A DNA stretch of 34,054 bases from Syntrophales bacterium (lineage in GTDB: Bacteria > Desulfobacterota > Syntrophia > Syntrophales > Fen-1087). Where the stretch lies: positions 1-34,054 of the forward strand of contig JAUSOK010000052.1 in NCBI GenBank assembly GCA_030656035.1, read 5' to 3'. Of this stretch, positions 18,359 through 27,187 are shown piece after piece. Position 1 is the first letter of the stretch, and every line of letters begins with the position of its first letter. Position numbers and translations under genes: made by a program. The notes beneath the pieces are model-generated. The model saw only the letters and a list, made by a program, of their open reading frames with translations. It did not search any database and was not told the origin of the DNA.

Positions 18359-18455
18359 GCCGTCAATTACATGGCCCCTATTTTTTACCTTTCATAACAT
18401 CTGGAGAATTTGAGATGTACAGGGCGACTTTACGCATTTAGCAGGCATTCTCTTG

Positions 18456-18485
18456 TTGACATATAAGGTTGTATTATCCTATGCT
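18456..18485 (+). promoter_or_regulatory. Candidate sigma-70 promoter facing the BREX genes
   Basis: A perfect TTGACA (18456-18461) and TATGCT (18480-18485) are separated by 18 bases. It points toward brxA but lies about 440 bases from it, with a terminator-like hairpin in between. It may therefore drive the operon with a long leader, a small RNA, or a lost gene. Confidence 0.4.
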
Positions 18486-18840
18486 AATTTTGTAAAAAAA
18501 GCAAATTCTTATCTAATATCTAATAAAGAGGTTCATCCTGTTGATGCATATTTCCTCAATAAATCTGTGAAGAAGACAGGTATCTAAGGATAGCAAATAC
18601 AACTCTACACCATAACCATTCGGACGAATTCATTGACTTCGGTTTGAAAGGTGCAAATGCGTGACAGCCTGTTTTAGTTCATTTTGAGGCTGATTGATTT
18701 CACTGAAGATTTATCCATCTGTCTTTCGTTTCATAGTAGCATTCTTCTGTAAATCGTGATAATTAAGGCGGTCTCTGTAAACTGGTAATTATAACTTGCG
18801 GGTCTATAACCATGCGTGAGTGTACCATGTACTGATTACT

Positions 18841-18882
18841 AAAACCCCGTTACTCCAGAAGAGAACGGGGTTTTGTGTTTTT
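18841..18882 (+). terminator. Strong intrinsic-terminator hairpin upstream of brxA
   Basis: AAAACCCCGTT (18841-18851) and AACGGGGTTTT (18864-18874) form a perfect 11-pair stem, extended inward by CTC/GAG after one bulged A. TTTTGTGTTTTT follows on the plus strand. It ends about 40 bases before the brxA start. No plus-strand gene precedes it, so it may end a small RNA or work as an attenuator in the BREX leader. Confidence 0.65.
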
Positions 18883-18906
18883 AACGTACATTCAGGCCGT
18901 ACACAC

Positions 18907-18926
18907 AGGAGGTAACGTCAATCTTG
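18907..18926 (+). promoter_or_regulatory. Ribosome site that fixes the TTG start of brxA
   Basis: AGGAGGT at 18907-18913 is nearly ideal and lies ten bases before the TTG at 18924. No ATG or GTG lies at a suitable distance in this frame, so TTG is the likely start. Confidence 0.7.
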
Positions 18927-19571
18927 AACCAAGGTAATAAATTACTTCCTGATCCTTATCGTCTCAGCTTTACATCCGTATCCCTTCGTCCCGATTTGGC
19001 TCGAATTGCTGCCGATGCTTATCTTGCCTGCGGAACGTGGGCAGGTGCGCGGCAGCAGGTGCTCGCAAATAATGCCTTCCAAAGCCGAACAAAGACATCC
19101 CTCCAGAGAATGGAGCGGGAGATCCGTACGCGTCTGGAACTCCTCACGAAGGATCAGATTGCGTTACTTGCCGGGGGTACGAGTGAAGAAAGGGCAGCGA
19201 TGGCATGGCTGGCTGCTACAAAGTACGCCGCCCTGGTCCGCGAATTTGCCGCTGATGTATTGAGAGGCAAGTTGGCGGATTTTGATTTGGTACTTCGGCC
19301 TTCGGACTATAATAATTTCATTGCCGCCAGGCTTCCCTCCCATCCGGAGTTGGGTGAACTGACCGAATCAAGTAGTAGAAAGGTTCGGAATGTTCTGTTA
19401 TTGATGCTCATGGAGGCTGGAATGATTCGAGAGGAAAACGGGGAACGACGGATCACTCGCCCCATACAGACGCAACGGGTCATTGACAGCATCGTCGCCG
19501 ATGATGCACAGTATCTCGCCGGATTCCTATGGTCCGATGAGGAAATCGCCGCCATTCGGAAAGGCAAATGA
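18924..19571 (+). CDS. brxA: BREX protein BrxA (DUF1819)
   Basis: A 215-residue protein of the DUF1819/BrxA family, a small helical, DNA-binding-type BREX component (the DNA binding is family knowledge). Segments supporting the call are YRLSFTSVSLRPDLARIAADAYL near the N terminus, a helical TKYAALVREFAADVLR, SSSRKVRNVLLLMLMEAGMI and the C-terminal ITRPIQTQRVIDSI. It starts at TTG with a strong ribosome site and overlaps brxB by the ATGA arrangement. As first gene of the operon it lies just behind a terminator-like hairpin. Its precise role in defence is not known from sequence. Confidence 0.9.
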   Translation: MNQGNKLLPDPYRLSFTSVSLRPDLARIAADAYLACGTWAGARQQVLANNAFQSRTKTSLQRMEREIRTRLELLTKDQIALLAGGTSEERAAMAWLAATKYAALVREFAADVLRGKLADFDLVLRPSDYNNFIAARLPSHPELGELTESSSRKVRNVLLLMLMEAGMIREENGERRITRPIQTQRVIDSIVADDAQYLAGFLWSDEEIAAIRKGK

Positions 19572-20182
19572 AAAATTCACAGGAACAGCTTTTTCAAATT
19601 CTCAGCCACCCGGACTTCTTGGCGATGAAGGGTTTGGCAAATGAGGTGCCCATTTTCATTCAGACCTACCATCCTGGGGATGAAGATAAGATGGAGCAGA
19701 CCGTCGCCGCCATCATAGCAAGGCTGAGAAAAGAGGGGATTTCTGTGGCCGTCGTTGATCTTTTTGATATGGTCCTCGATCTCCTCTCGTCCTCTGGCCG
19801 CTTTGATAAGGCCATCGAAAGCGAACCCGCCATGCCAAAACGCAAGATGCTGGAGATGCTGAATAACGTGGCTGATCCGAAGACCCGGCTTATCCCCCGG
19901 CTCTCCAAGATCATCGGTGTACCGGACATTAAAGTCAGCCTGATCAAGGGCGTGGGGCATGTCTATCCGTTCCTGCGAACCCACACCATTCTTGAGTCCC
20001 TGCAACCGGCCATGATGAAACATCCCATTGTCATGTTTTTCCCCGGCGAGTACACCCATGAAGAGAGTGGGGCCTCACAGTTACGCCTCTTCGGGCAGCT
20101 TATTGATCCACCTCAGAGCCATAGGTTCACGAGGGCTTACTATCGCGCATTCAATCTCGATCACTATAGGATAACCCAATGA
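19568..20182 (+). CDS. brxB: BREX protein BrxB (DUF1788)
   Basis: This 204-residue protein belongs to the DUF1788/BrxB family, always found beside brxA in type 1 BREX. The family-like C-terminal block FPGEYTHEESGASQLRLFG and the preceding KGVGHVYPFLRTHTILESLQ are visible. No catalytic motif is evident, and it is thought to act as a structural partner in the BREX complex. It is joined to brxA and brxC by four-base overlaps at both ends, which points to coupled translation and matched amounts of the three proteins. Confidence 0.9.
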   Translation: MKNSQEQLFQILSHPDFLAMKGLANEVPIFIQTYHPGDEDKMEQTVAAIIARLRKEGISVAVVDLFDMVLDLLSSSGRFDKAIESEPAMPKRKMLEMLNNVADPKTRLIPRLSKIIGVPDIKVSLIKGVGHVYPFLRTHTILESLQPAMMKHPIVMFFPGEYTHEESGASQLRLFGQLIDPPQSHRFTRAYYRAFNLDHYRITQ

Positions 20183-23100
20183 AAATCCATGAACTCTTCA
20201 GAAAACCCGTGGAACGCCCAATCGAGGGAGTCATCAAAGCGGACGATGATCGCTACCTTCAGACCGAGGTTGAGGAATATGTCATCACCGGTGAAATCCG
20301 AAGGGGGTTGGATGAATTGGCCAACCGTTACCTTAACGAGCCAAACGCCAACGGCGTGTGGATCTCCGGATTCTTCGGTTCGGGGAAGTCCCATCTCTTG
20401 AAGATCCTTTCCCTGGTCTTGGAGAACCGGGCCTTGCCAGGAGGCGAGACCGCCGCCCAGCTCATCCTGCCCAAGATAGACGATGAGATCGTACAGGGAG
20501 ATCTGCGGCTGGCGGCAGCCGTTCCCTCCCGCAGTTTGCTCTTCAATATCGATCAGAAGGCAGATGCAATCGGGGGCGACTCGACCGCGCCCATTCTGGA
20601 GGTATTCGTCAAGGTTCTCAACGAACTGCAAGGATACTATGCGAAGCAAGGACACATTGCCGAGTTTGAGTGCGACCTGGATTCTCGTGGCGAATTGGAA
20701 GATTTCAAAAAGACCTATGCCGACATCAGCAAGCATTCCTGGGAGGAAGACCTCCCCGTCATCGAAACCCTGGAAAACGAGACCTTTGCCAACGCCTACT
20801 CAAAGCATTCCGGAAAAACATACGAGGAGTGTTTGAAACTCTTCGACCGCAAGAGGGATGGCTATAAGGTTTCCATTCAATCGTTTGCCGAGCGGGTAAA
20901 GGCATATATTCAAAGGCAGGTTCCTGGGTTTCGCCTGAATTTCTTCGTAGACGAGGTTGGGCAATTCATCGGGCAGGACTCCAAACTCATGCTCAATCTC
21001 CAGACTGTGACAGAAACCCTTGCCACGGTCTGCAATGGGCGTGCCTGGGTGTTCATTACCTCCCAGGGTGATTTGCAGAAGGTCCTGATCAATTTTCGGC
21101 CAGAACTGCGTCAGGACGTCAGCAAGATCGCCGGACGCTTCAAGACCCAGCTAACCCTTACGAGTGCGGATGTGCGCGAGGTTATCCAGAAGCGCCTGCT
21201 GGCAAAGACGGAAGACGAACCGCCTGTCTTGACGGCGATCTATGACCGCGAACGCGATAACATGCAAACCCTCTTCCGCTTCGGTGACGGTTCGATGGAG
21301 TTCAAGGGGTGGCGGGGCAGCGATGAGTTTTGCGGTTTCTACCCCTTCCATCCTTATCAATTCGATCTTTTCCAGAAGGCCATAGTGCGACTCTCGGAAC
21401 ACGACGCCTTCACAGGCAAGCACACGGCTGTCGGCGAACGCTCCATGTTATCAGTTTTCCAGGATGTTGCAAAGAAGTTGATCAATCAAAATGTCGGCGC
21501 ACTCGCCCCGTTTGATCTGATGTTCGACGGTATCGCGGCCTCTATCCGTGGCGACTTCCAGACCTCCGTCCGCCAGGCGGAGAGGCAGTTGGACAATCCC
21601 GTCGCGAAACGTATCCTCAAGGCCCTGTTCCTTTTGAAATGGGTCCGAGAGTTCAAGGCAACGCCACGCAACATCGCCATACTTCTCATCGATAAGCCGG
21701 AGGTCGAAATCGCGGCCCATGAAAAAGCGGTCCGTGAGGCACTCAACCTCCTCGAAACCCAATCCTACCTCCAGCGGAACGGGGAGTTCTACGAGTTCCT
21801 GACTGACATGGAAAAAGATATTGAGGTTGAGATCAAGAACACTGAGATCGAGGAGTCCCAGCTTATGAAACTCCTCGGCGACATTATTTTTTCAGATGTG
21901 CTCCGCGATCCAAAAATCCGCTATGAAGGCAATTACCAGGACTACACCTATGCCCGGCGTCTTGACGATCAACTGGTGGGCAAGGATGCGGACGTGAGCA
22001 TCAATGTCATCACCCCCGATCATCCAAACCACGACAGCCTCAACGCCTTGATAGCCCAGAACACCGGCAAGGCCGAACTTCTTGCCGTCCTGCCCGCCGA
22101 CAATCGGCTCATCGACGAGGCCCGTCTCTATCTGAAAACTCAGAAATACATCCAGCAGAACACCGGCGCAGGGATCGAGGAAACGCGGCGATCCATTCTC
22201 ACCGAACGTGGTCAGCAAAACGGCAAACGTCGTAGCGATCTACAAGTCCGCTGTACCGAATTGCTCAGCAAGACCCCGCTGTATCTGAATGCGTCAAAGC
22301 TGGAAAACGTAGGCGAAGGAGATACCCGCAACCGCTTCGCCAAAGCCGCCCAGGAACTCATCCGCTTCGCCTATCCGAGTTTGAAGATGCTAAAAGGAGT
22401 CTTTGACGAGACGACATTGTCCAAAACTCTGCTCGACCCCAGCGATCTACTGGAAGGGATTGACCATACCCTGTCTGAGGCAGAACAGGAAATCCTGACC
22501 TATGTTGCCCGCAATCAGAATATCGGGGAGCGGGTCTCCGTGGAGGAGATCATTCGTCAGTTCGGGAAACGGCCCTACGGCTGGTATCCTATGGCTGTAC
22601 TTACTTTTGTGGCGCGTTTGTTCCGTCTCGGGAAGGTGGAGTTGCGCACAACCGACCTCCTGGATGCGCGGGCCGCCCTGGAAGCGCTGAAAAATACCCA
22701 CCAGCGCGGTGCAGTGCGTGTCCGGTTACAGGAACAGTTCAGCCCCGCTACTGTGGCAGCCTTGAAACGGTTCCATCAGGAGTTTTTCGACCAGATCAAC
22801 GATGCCACTGACGCCCGTTCAGTAGCCCAGCTTACATCCGAGATGCTGACCAAGGAAGCCCGAGAGTTGCGAGCGTTGCTTGACCAGCAAAGCCGTTACC
22901 CATTTTTGGGAAATCTCGAACCGGTAATCCGCAGCATCGAGGACTTGGGGGGCAAGTATTTCACCTATCTCCTCAACAACCTGGCCGATTTTCAGGACGA
23001 GTTGCTGACAGCCAAAGGCGATTTCCTTGATCCGATCAAGGCTTTTATGAAGGGGCCACAGCGGAAGGTTTACGACGAAGCGATGACCTTTCTTCGGGAA

Positions 23101-23691
23101 GAGGAAGCCAACTTCGCCGAAGTATCCACTGAAGATATTGCCCCTCTCCGGCTCTTGGCGACATCCGTCGCACCGTTCCGAGGCACTGTCATTCCCGATG
23201 CCAAGGCAGCCGTGACCCGTGTTCGCGCTCTGATCGACGCGAGGCTGGCTGAAGAGCGCCTGCAAAGTATGGCAGTCCTCGAAGAGCATGAGACGAAACT
23301 GAAGACAGTGCCAGAGTTTGCCGGGCTCGACAATGCACAAAAGGCCCAGGTGCTTCAAAAATCTGACGAGATCAAACAAACCTTGCAATCAGCCCGGTTT
23401 ATCAGCGCCATTCGGGATCGTCTGGCCCGTTATACATCAACGGATTATCCGGCCCAACTCACCTTACTGAACCGGTTGGTGACCCCACCTGCTCCCCCCG
23501 GCGGTTACCCTGGAAATGCGGGTGGAGAGCCTCCAAGGGTGGCTGAGCCACGTTTCATACCTGCGACCAGCCTGAAAGCCGAATGCGGCCTGCCGTATGT
23601 CACCACTGAGGCGGATCTCGATAGATGGCTGGCCGCTTTACGCAAAATTGCCCTGGCTGAGATAAAAAAGGGCACACGGATCAGTCTGTGA
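20179..23691 (+). CDS. brxC: BREX protein BrxC (PglY-like large P-loop ATPase)
   Basis: A 1170-residue ATPase of the BrxC/PglY family (DUF6079-type). Walker A is GFFGSGKSHL (64-71 for the core) and Walker B is FFVDEVGQF (Asp258, Glu259). A GRFKTQLTLTSADVREVIQKR segment follows in the AAA-like part, and the long C-terminal half is mostly helical. Near the C terminus (about 1098-1120) a Pro/Gly-rich stretch, PPAPPGGYPGNAGGEPP, looks like a flexible linker before the final about 50-residue block. Type 1 members are usually around 1200 residues, so it is full length. It overlaps brxB by four bases and ends seven bases before pglX. It probably forms the motor of the BREX complex (inference from its ATPase core). 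Confidence 0.93.
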   Translation: MKIHELFRKPVERPIEGVIKADDDRYLQTEVEEYVITGEIRRGLDELANRYLNEPNANGVWISGFFGSGKSHLLKILSLVLENRALPGGETAAQLILPKIDDEIVQGDLRLAAAVPSRSLLFNIDQKADAIGGDSTAPILEVFVKVLNELQGYYAKQGHIAEFECDLDSRGELEDFKKTYADISKHSWEEDLPVIETLENETFANAYSKHSGKTYEECLKLFDRKRDGYKVSIQSFAERVKAYIQRQVPGFRLNFFVDEVGQFIGQDSKLMLNLQTVTETLATVCNGRAWVFITSQGDLQKVLINFRPELRQDVSKIAGRFKTQLTLTSADVREVIQKRLLAKTEDEPPVLTAIYDRERDNMQTLFRFGDGSMEFKGWRGSDEFCGFYPFHPYQFDLFQKAIVRLSEHDAFTGKHTAVGERSMLSVFQDVAKKLINQNVGALAPFDLMFDGIAASIRGDFQTSVRQAERQLDNPVAKRILKALFLLKWVREFKATPRNIAILLIDKPEVEIAAHEKAVREALNLLETQSYLQRNGEFYEFLTDMEKDIEVEIKNTEIEESQLMKLLGDIIFSDVLRDPKIRYEGNYQDYTYARRLDDQLVGKDADVSINVITPDHPNHDSLNALIAQNTGKAELLAVLPADNRLIDEARLYLKTQKYIQQNTGAGIEETRRSILTERGQQNGKRRSDLQVRCTELLSKTPLYLNASKLENVGEGDTRNRFAKAAQELIRFAYPSLKMLKGVFDETTLSKTLLDPSDLLEGIDHTLSEAEQEILTYVARNQNIGERVSVEEIIRQFGKRPYGWYPMAVLTFVARLFRLGKVELRTTDLLDARAALEALKNTHQRGAVRVRLQEQFSPATVAALKRFHQEFFDQINDATDARSVAQLTSEMLTKEARELRALLDQQSRYPFLGNLEPVIRSIEDLGGKYFTYLLNNLADFQDELLTAKGDFLDPIKAFMKGPQRKVYDEAMTFLREEEANFAEVSTEDIAPLRLLATSVAPFRGTVIPDAKAAVTRVRALIDARLAEERLQSMAVLEEHETKLKTVPEFAGLDNAQKAQVLQKSDEIKQTLQSARFISAIRDRLARYTSTDYPAQLTLLNRLVTPPAPPGGYPGNAGGEPPRVAEPRFIPATSLKAECGLPYVTTEADLDRWLAALRKIALAEIKKGTRISL

Positions 23692-23698
23692 GGAAACG

Positions 23699-26600
23699 AT
23701 GAATTTGAACGCTCTCAAGAATTTCGCTCCGAACGTCCGCCGCCAGTTGATCGAAGCCGTCGGACGGAAACTCGATTTCGTCCTCACCGGTGACACGCCC
23801 GACCTGCGAGAAAAGGCGAAACAAAGGATGAGTATCAAGGGGAAGGCGGAAAAGGATCGCCCTGGCCTCATTGAGCGCGTTGCCTACACCTGGTTCAACC
23901 GTCTCGCCGCCCTGCGCTTTCTCGATGCTCGGGGATGGCATCCTTTCCTCTGCCGCGTCATTACCCCAGTTAATGAGGAAGAAACCCAACCGGAAATACT
24001 GAAACTCACCCGCAACGGTGCTCTTCCCACCGAACTTGGCCCATTTACCGATGCTGTCCGGATCAACGACCTCCTCGACGGGCGAATACCATCGGCAGAT
24101 CCCCAGGGGGAGGTGTACCGTCATCTTGTCCTGGCTGCCTGCCGCTATTACCACAATCTTATGCCGTTTCTCTTTGAGGCGCTGGACGACGAGACCGAAC
24201 TTCTCCTACCTGACGACCTTCTTACTGAGCATTCCGTTGCCCAAGGCTTCCGCAGTGCGATCACCGATGGCGACTGCGCCGAGGTGGAGATCATCGGTTG
24301 GCTCTACCAGTTTTACATCGCGGAAAAGAAAGACCAGGTCATGGCTCGTAAGAGCGCTGTGCCTACCGAGGACATCCCCGCCGTCACCCAGCTATTCACG
24401 CCGCACTGGATTGTCCGCTACCTCGTCGAGAACTCCCTTGGCCGCCTCTGGCTACTGAATCGCCCCGGTTCCCGGCTCCGCAAGCATATGCCCTACTACA
24501 TCGAGGGCGAACCCGACACCGGCTTCCTCAAAATCACCAAACCAGAGGAGATCCGTCTGCTCGACCCCGCCACCGGCTCCGGGCACATGCTCACATACTC
24601 GTTTGACCTTCTCTATCTTATCTACGAGGAGGAAGGCCACGCGCCCAGCGAGATTCCCGGCCTCATCCTACGGCATAACCTCTTTGGCCTGGAAATCTGT
24701 CCACGGGCAACCCAGCTTGCGCAGTTCTCCCTCGTCTGCAAGGCTCGTGAGAAATCCAGAGTAGCTTTCCGTAATCCCGTCCAGCCGCAAGTAATGTGCC
24801 TTGAAGATGTAGAAATTGCGTCTCAGGAGATGACCGACTTCCTTCGTCTGCCCAGCCTGTGCGAACTCTTTACGGAAAAGGTCCTGCGTCAGATCCACCA
24901 GTTCCGTGAGAATACCTCGACATTCGGGTCGCTCATTCAGCCTGTGCTGACAGCAGCGGAAATGACCACCCTCAAGTCCCGGTTAGCAATGGTAAGCCCA
25001 GGTGCTGACCTCCTTCTCAATGAAACCCACCGCAAGGTCCTCTGCGCTATCGATCAGGCAGAGATGCTCTCGCAACGCTATCACGTCGTCGTGGCCAATC
25101 CGCCGTATATGGGTAGTGGCGGAATGAACGGGCGGTTGGGGACATGGGCGAAGGACAATTACCCGGACAGCAAATCTGATCTCTTTGCGATGTTTATTGA
25201 GCGTAATCTTGATCTGGTAGTGCAGCAGGGGGCGGTTGCCATGATCACCATGCAGAGTTGGATGTTCCTTTCATCGTTTGAGAAACTTAGAGTTAATCTC
25301 CTTGGAAAAGAAACAATTCTATCTATGGCACATCTGGGGGCAAGGGCATTCGACAGCATCGGCGGAGAGGTGGTTTCGACAACCGCATTCATCTTGGAAC
25401 ATGCGAACCGGCCTGAATACAAAGGTGGATATCTACGACTCGTCGATGGTGATTCCGAAGCCGAAAAACAAGCCCTCCTAAAATCTTCGCTACCCACTGA
25501 CAACTTTCCACTGCCAACCGGTTTTTTCCGTGCATCCACAGCCGACTTTAAGAAAATACCCGGATACCCGATCGCATATTGGCTATCGCCTACAATTAGG
25601 AGAGCGTTCAATAATAAAAAAATAGGCGATTTCTTTGCCGTGAAAGAAGGGTTGGGAACGCGTGATGACAGTCGCTTTCTCAGGAATTTCTGGGAGGTAG
25701 ATCGAATAAAAATCCGGCTTACGGATGAAAATAATAAGTGGGTACCTGTTGATAAAGCCGGGGGATATAGAAAGTGGTTCGGCAACACTTTGACCGTAAT
25801 GAACTGGGAAAACAATGGGGCAGAAATAAAAAACTTTGAGAAGTCCGTCCCAAGAAACACACAATATTTTTTCAAACCAGCAGTATCTTGGGGAAAAGTT
25901 TCGACGGGCAGACCTTCATTTAGGTGGAGACCAAGTTTGTTCGCATTTGTAGATGCTGCTCCATCAGCTTTTGGGAAGGATCTTGAAAAACTTGTTGCCG
26001 CACTCAACAGCAATGCCGTCAGTACTCTTCTGAAGATACAGGGGGGGACAATCAACGTCACTGTTGGTCTTGCTAAAAGTCTCCCGATTCCCGGAGTGAC
26101 GAGTGATGGTAATGCACGTGCCTGCATAGATTTTTGCAAAAAGGATTGGGACTTCTACGAAACCTCGTGGGACTTCAACAACTTGCCGCTGCTGTATCCC
26201 GACTACCGCCAGCAAACGCTTAAAGCCACATACATCAAACTCCGCACCCACTGGCGCGAGATAACTCTGGAGATGCAGCGCCTCGAAGAAGAAAACAACC
26301 GCATCTTCATCGAAGCCTACGGCCTGCAAGAGGAACTGACCCCCGACGTCCCTCTGAACGAAATCACCATGACCTGCAACCCCCATTACCGTTACAGTGA
26401 TAAGAAGAGCGAGGAAGAGCTGGAATCCCTGCTTTTGGCCGACACCTTGAAGGAGTTCCTCTCCTATGCCGTCGGCTGTATGATGGGCCGCTACTCCCTC
26501 GACGCGCTGGGATTGATCCTCGCGAATACCGGGGACACCCTGGAGCATTACCTCGCAAAGGTCGGCAAGCCCTTCGATCAACTCACTTTCACCCCCGATG

Positions 26601-27187
26601 CCGACGGCATCCTTCCCGTCCTTGATGGTGAGTGGTTCGAGGACGACATTGTGGCTCGAACCCGCGACTTCCTTCGCCTCACGTTCGGCGAGGCCACCTT
26701 GGAAGAAAATCTCCGTTTCATCGAGGAATCCCTCGGCAAAGACCTGCGCAAATACTTTCTCAACGACTTCTCCAAAGACCACGTCCAGACCTATAAAAAA
26801 CGCCCCATCTACTGGCTGTTTCAAAGCCCGAAGAAGGGATTTTCCGCCCTCATCTATCTGCACCGCTACACCCGCGACACCGTAAACGTCTTGCTAAACA
26901 GCTATCTACGAGATTACCTGCATAAGCTACGCTCCCGCATTGAGCATCTGGAGCACGTCCAGGCCACCAGCGAAAACGCCCGAGAAAAGACGGCGGCCCG
27001 CAAGGAGAGCGACGTTCTCAAGAGGAACCTCCACGAATGTGAGGAGTACGAGCGAGAGATTATCCTCCCGCTCGCCCAACAGCGAATCGAACTGGACCTT
27101 GATGACGGCGTTAAGGTAAACTATCTCAAATTCGGCAAAGCCCTTGCCCCCATTCCTGGCCTGGCGGCCAAAGAGGAGGACGGATGA
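23699..27187 (+). CDS. pglX: BREX adenine-N6 DNA methyltransferase PglX (type 1)
   Basis: PglX marks host DNA by N6-adenine methylation of a non-palindromic site and is also needed for defence. In 1162 residues the SAM motif LLDPATGSGHML lies at about 286-297, and the catalytic NPPY is at 467-470, followed by MGSGG. The part after the catalytic motif (about 520-810) is where target recognition is expected. Its DNA is markedly AT-richer than either side: 25561-25620 has 25 G/C in 60 and 25681-25740 has 23, against 38 in 24361-24420 and 34 in 26161-26220. This suggests replacement of the specificity part by recombination. GAGGAAA precedes the start. The recognised sequence cannot be predicted from here. 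Confidence 0.95.
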   Translation: MNLNALKNFAPNVRRQLIEAVGRKLDFVLTGDTPDLREKAKQRMSIKGKAEKDRPGLIERVAYTWFNRLAALRFLDARGWHPFLCRVITPVNEEETQPEILKLTRNGALPTELGPFTDAVRINDLLDGRIPSADPQGEVYRHLVLAACRYYHNLMPFLFEALDDETELLLPDDLLTEHSVAQGFRSAITDGDCAEVEIIGWLYQFYIAEKKDQVMARKSAVPTEDIPAVTQLFTPHWIVRYLVENSLGRLWLLNRPGSRLRKHMPYYIEGEPDTGFLKITKPEEIRLLDPATGSGHMLTYSFDLLYLIYEEEGHAPSEIPGLILRHNLFGLEICPRATQLAQFSLVCKAREKSRVAFRNPVQPQVMCLEDVEIASQEMTDFLRLPSLCELFTEKVLRQIHQFRENTSTFGSLIQPVLTAAEMTTLKSRLAMVSPGADLLLNETHRKVLCAIDQAEMLSQRYHVVVANPPYMGSGGMNGRLGTWAKDNYPDSKSDLFAMFIERNLDLVVQQGAVAMITMQSWMFLSSFEKLRVNLLGKETILSMAHLGARAFDSIGGEVVSTTAFILEHANRPEYKGGYLRLVDGDSEAEKQALLKSSLPTDNFPLPTGFFRASTADFKKIPGYPIAYWLSPTIRRAFNNKKIGDFFAVKEGLGTRDDSRFLRNFWEVDRIKIRLTDENNKWVPVDKAGGYRKWFGNTLTVMNWENNGAEIKNFEKSVPRNTQYFFKPAVSWGKVSTGRPSFRWRPSLFAFVDAAPSAFGKDLEKLVAALNSNAVSTLLKIQGGTINVTVGLAKSLPIPGVTSDGNARACIDFCKKDWDFYETSWDFNNLPLLYPDYRQQTLKATYIKLRTHWREITLEMQRLEEENNRIFIEAYGLQEELTPDVPLNEITMTCNPHYRYSDKKSEEELESLLLADTLKEFLSYAVGCMMGRYSLDALGLILANTGDTLEHYLAKVGKPFDQLTFTPDADGILPVLDGEWFEDDIVARTRDFLRLTFGEATLEENLRFIEESLGKDLRKYFLNDFSKDHVQTYKKRPIYWLFQSPKKGFSALIYLHRYTRDTVNVLLNSYLRDYLHKLRSRIEHLEHVQATSENAREKTAARKESDVLKRNLHECEEYEREIILPLAQQRIELDLDDGVKVNYLKFGKALAPIPGLAAKEEDG

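Larger units (their letters stand above)
18244..18923. other. Divergent AT-rich spacer between secA and the BREX operon
   Basis: This is the only long gene-free stretch of the window (680 bases). The first 115 bases belong to the secA leader and promoter. The rest is AT-rich: 18481-18540 has 15 G/C in 60 and 18661-18720 has 22 in 60, clearly below the genes on both sides. It holds a candidate plus-strand promoter (18456-18485) and a strong terminator hairpin (18841-18882). No gene, tRNA or repeat array was recognised. An open stretch at 18414-18588 on the plus strand lacks a convincing start and ribosome site. No WYL-type BREX regulator gene is present here. The spacer probably marks one edge of the acquired defence island (inference). 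Confidence 0.6.

Noticed and set aside
18414-18588. An open stretch on the plus strand in the secA-brxA spacer, possibly a small protein
   Set aside because: Only TTG starts are available, there is no ribosome site, no family is recognised, and it overlaps a candidate promoter. The AT-rich context makes chance frames likely.
18660-18840. Possible tRNA or attachment site in the spacer before BREX
   Set aside because: No cloverleaf, no T-loop-like GGTTCGAAT sequence and no CCA end could be found.
23497-23575. Repeat-like Pro/Gly-coding GC-rich stretch in brxC
   Set aside because: Considered as an inserted repeat element, but it stays in frame, has no second copy that I can see, and is more simply a linker before the last BrxC segment.
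25159-26139. A 326-codon open frame on the minus strand inside pglX
   Set aside because: pglX is continuous here, and the antisense product is low-complexity (Ser/Leu/Phe-rich) with no recognisable domain. It follows from codon bias.
25964-26863. A 299-codon minus-strand frame overlapping pglX
   Set aside because: It is antisense to the conserved C-terminal half of PglX and has no motif or start signal.
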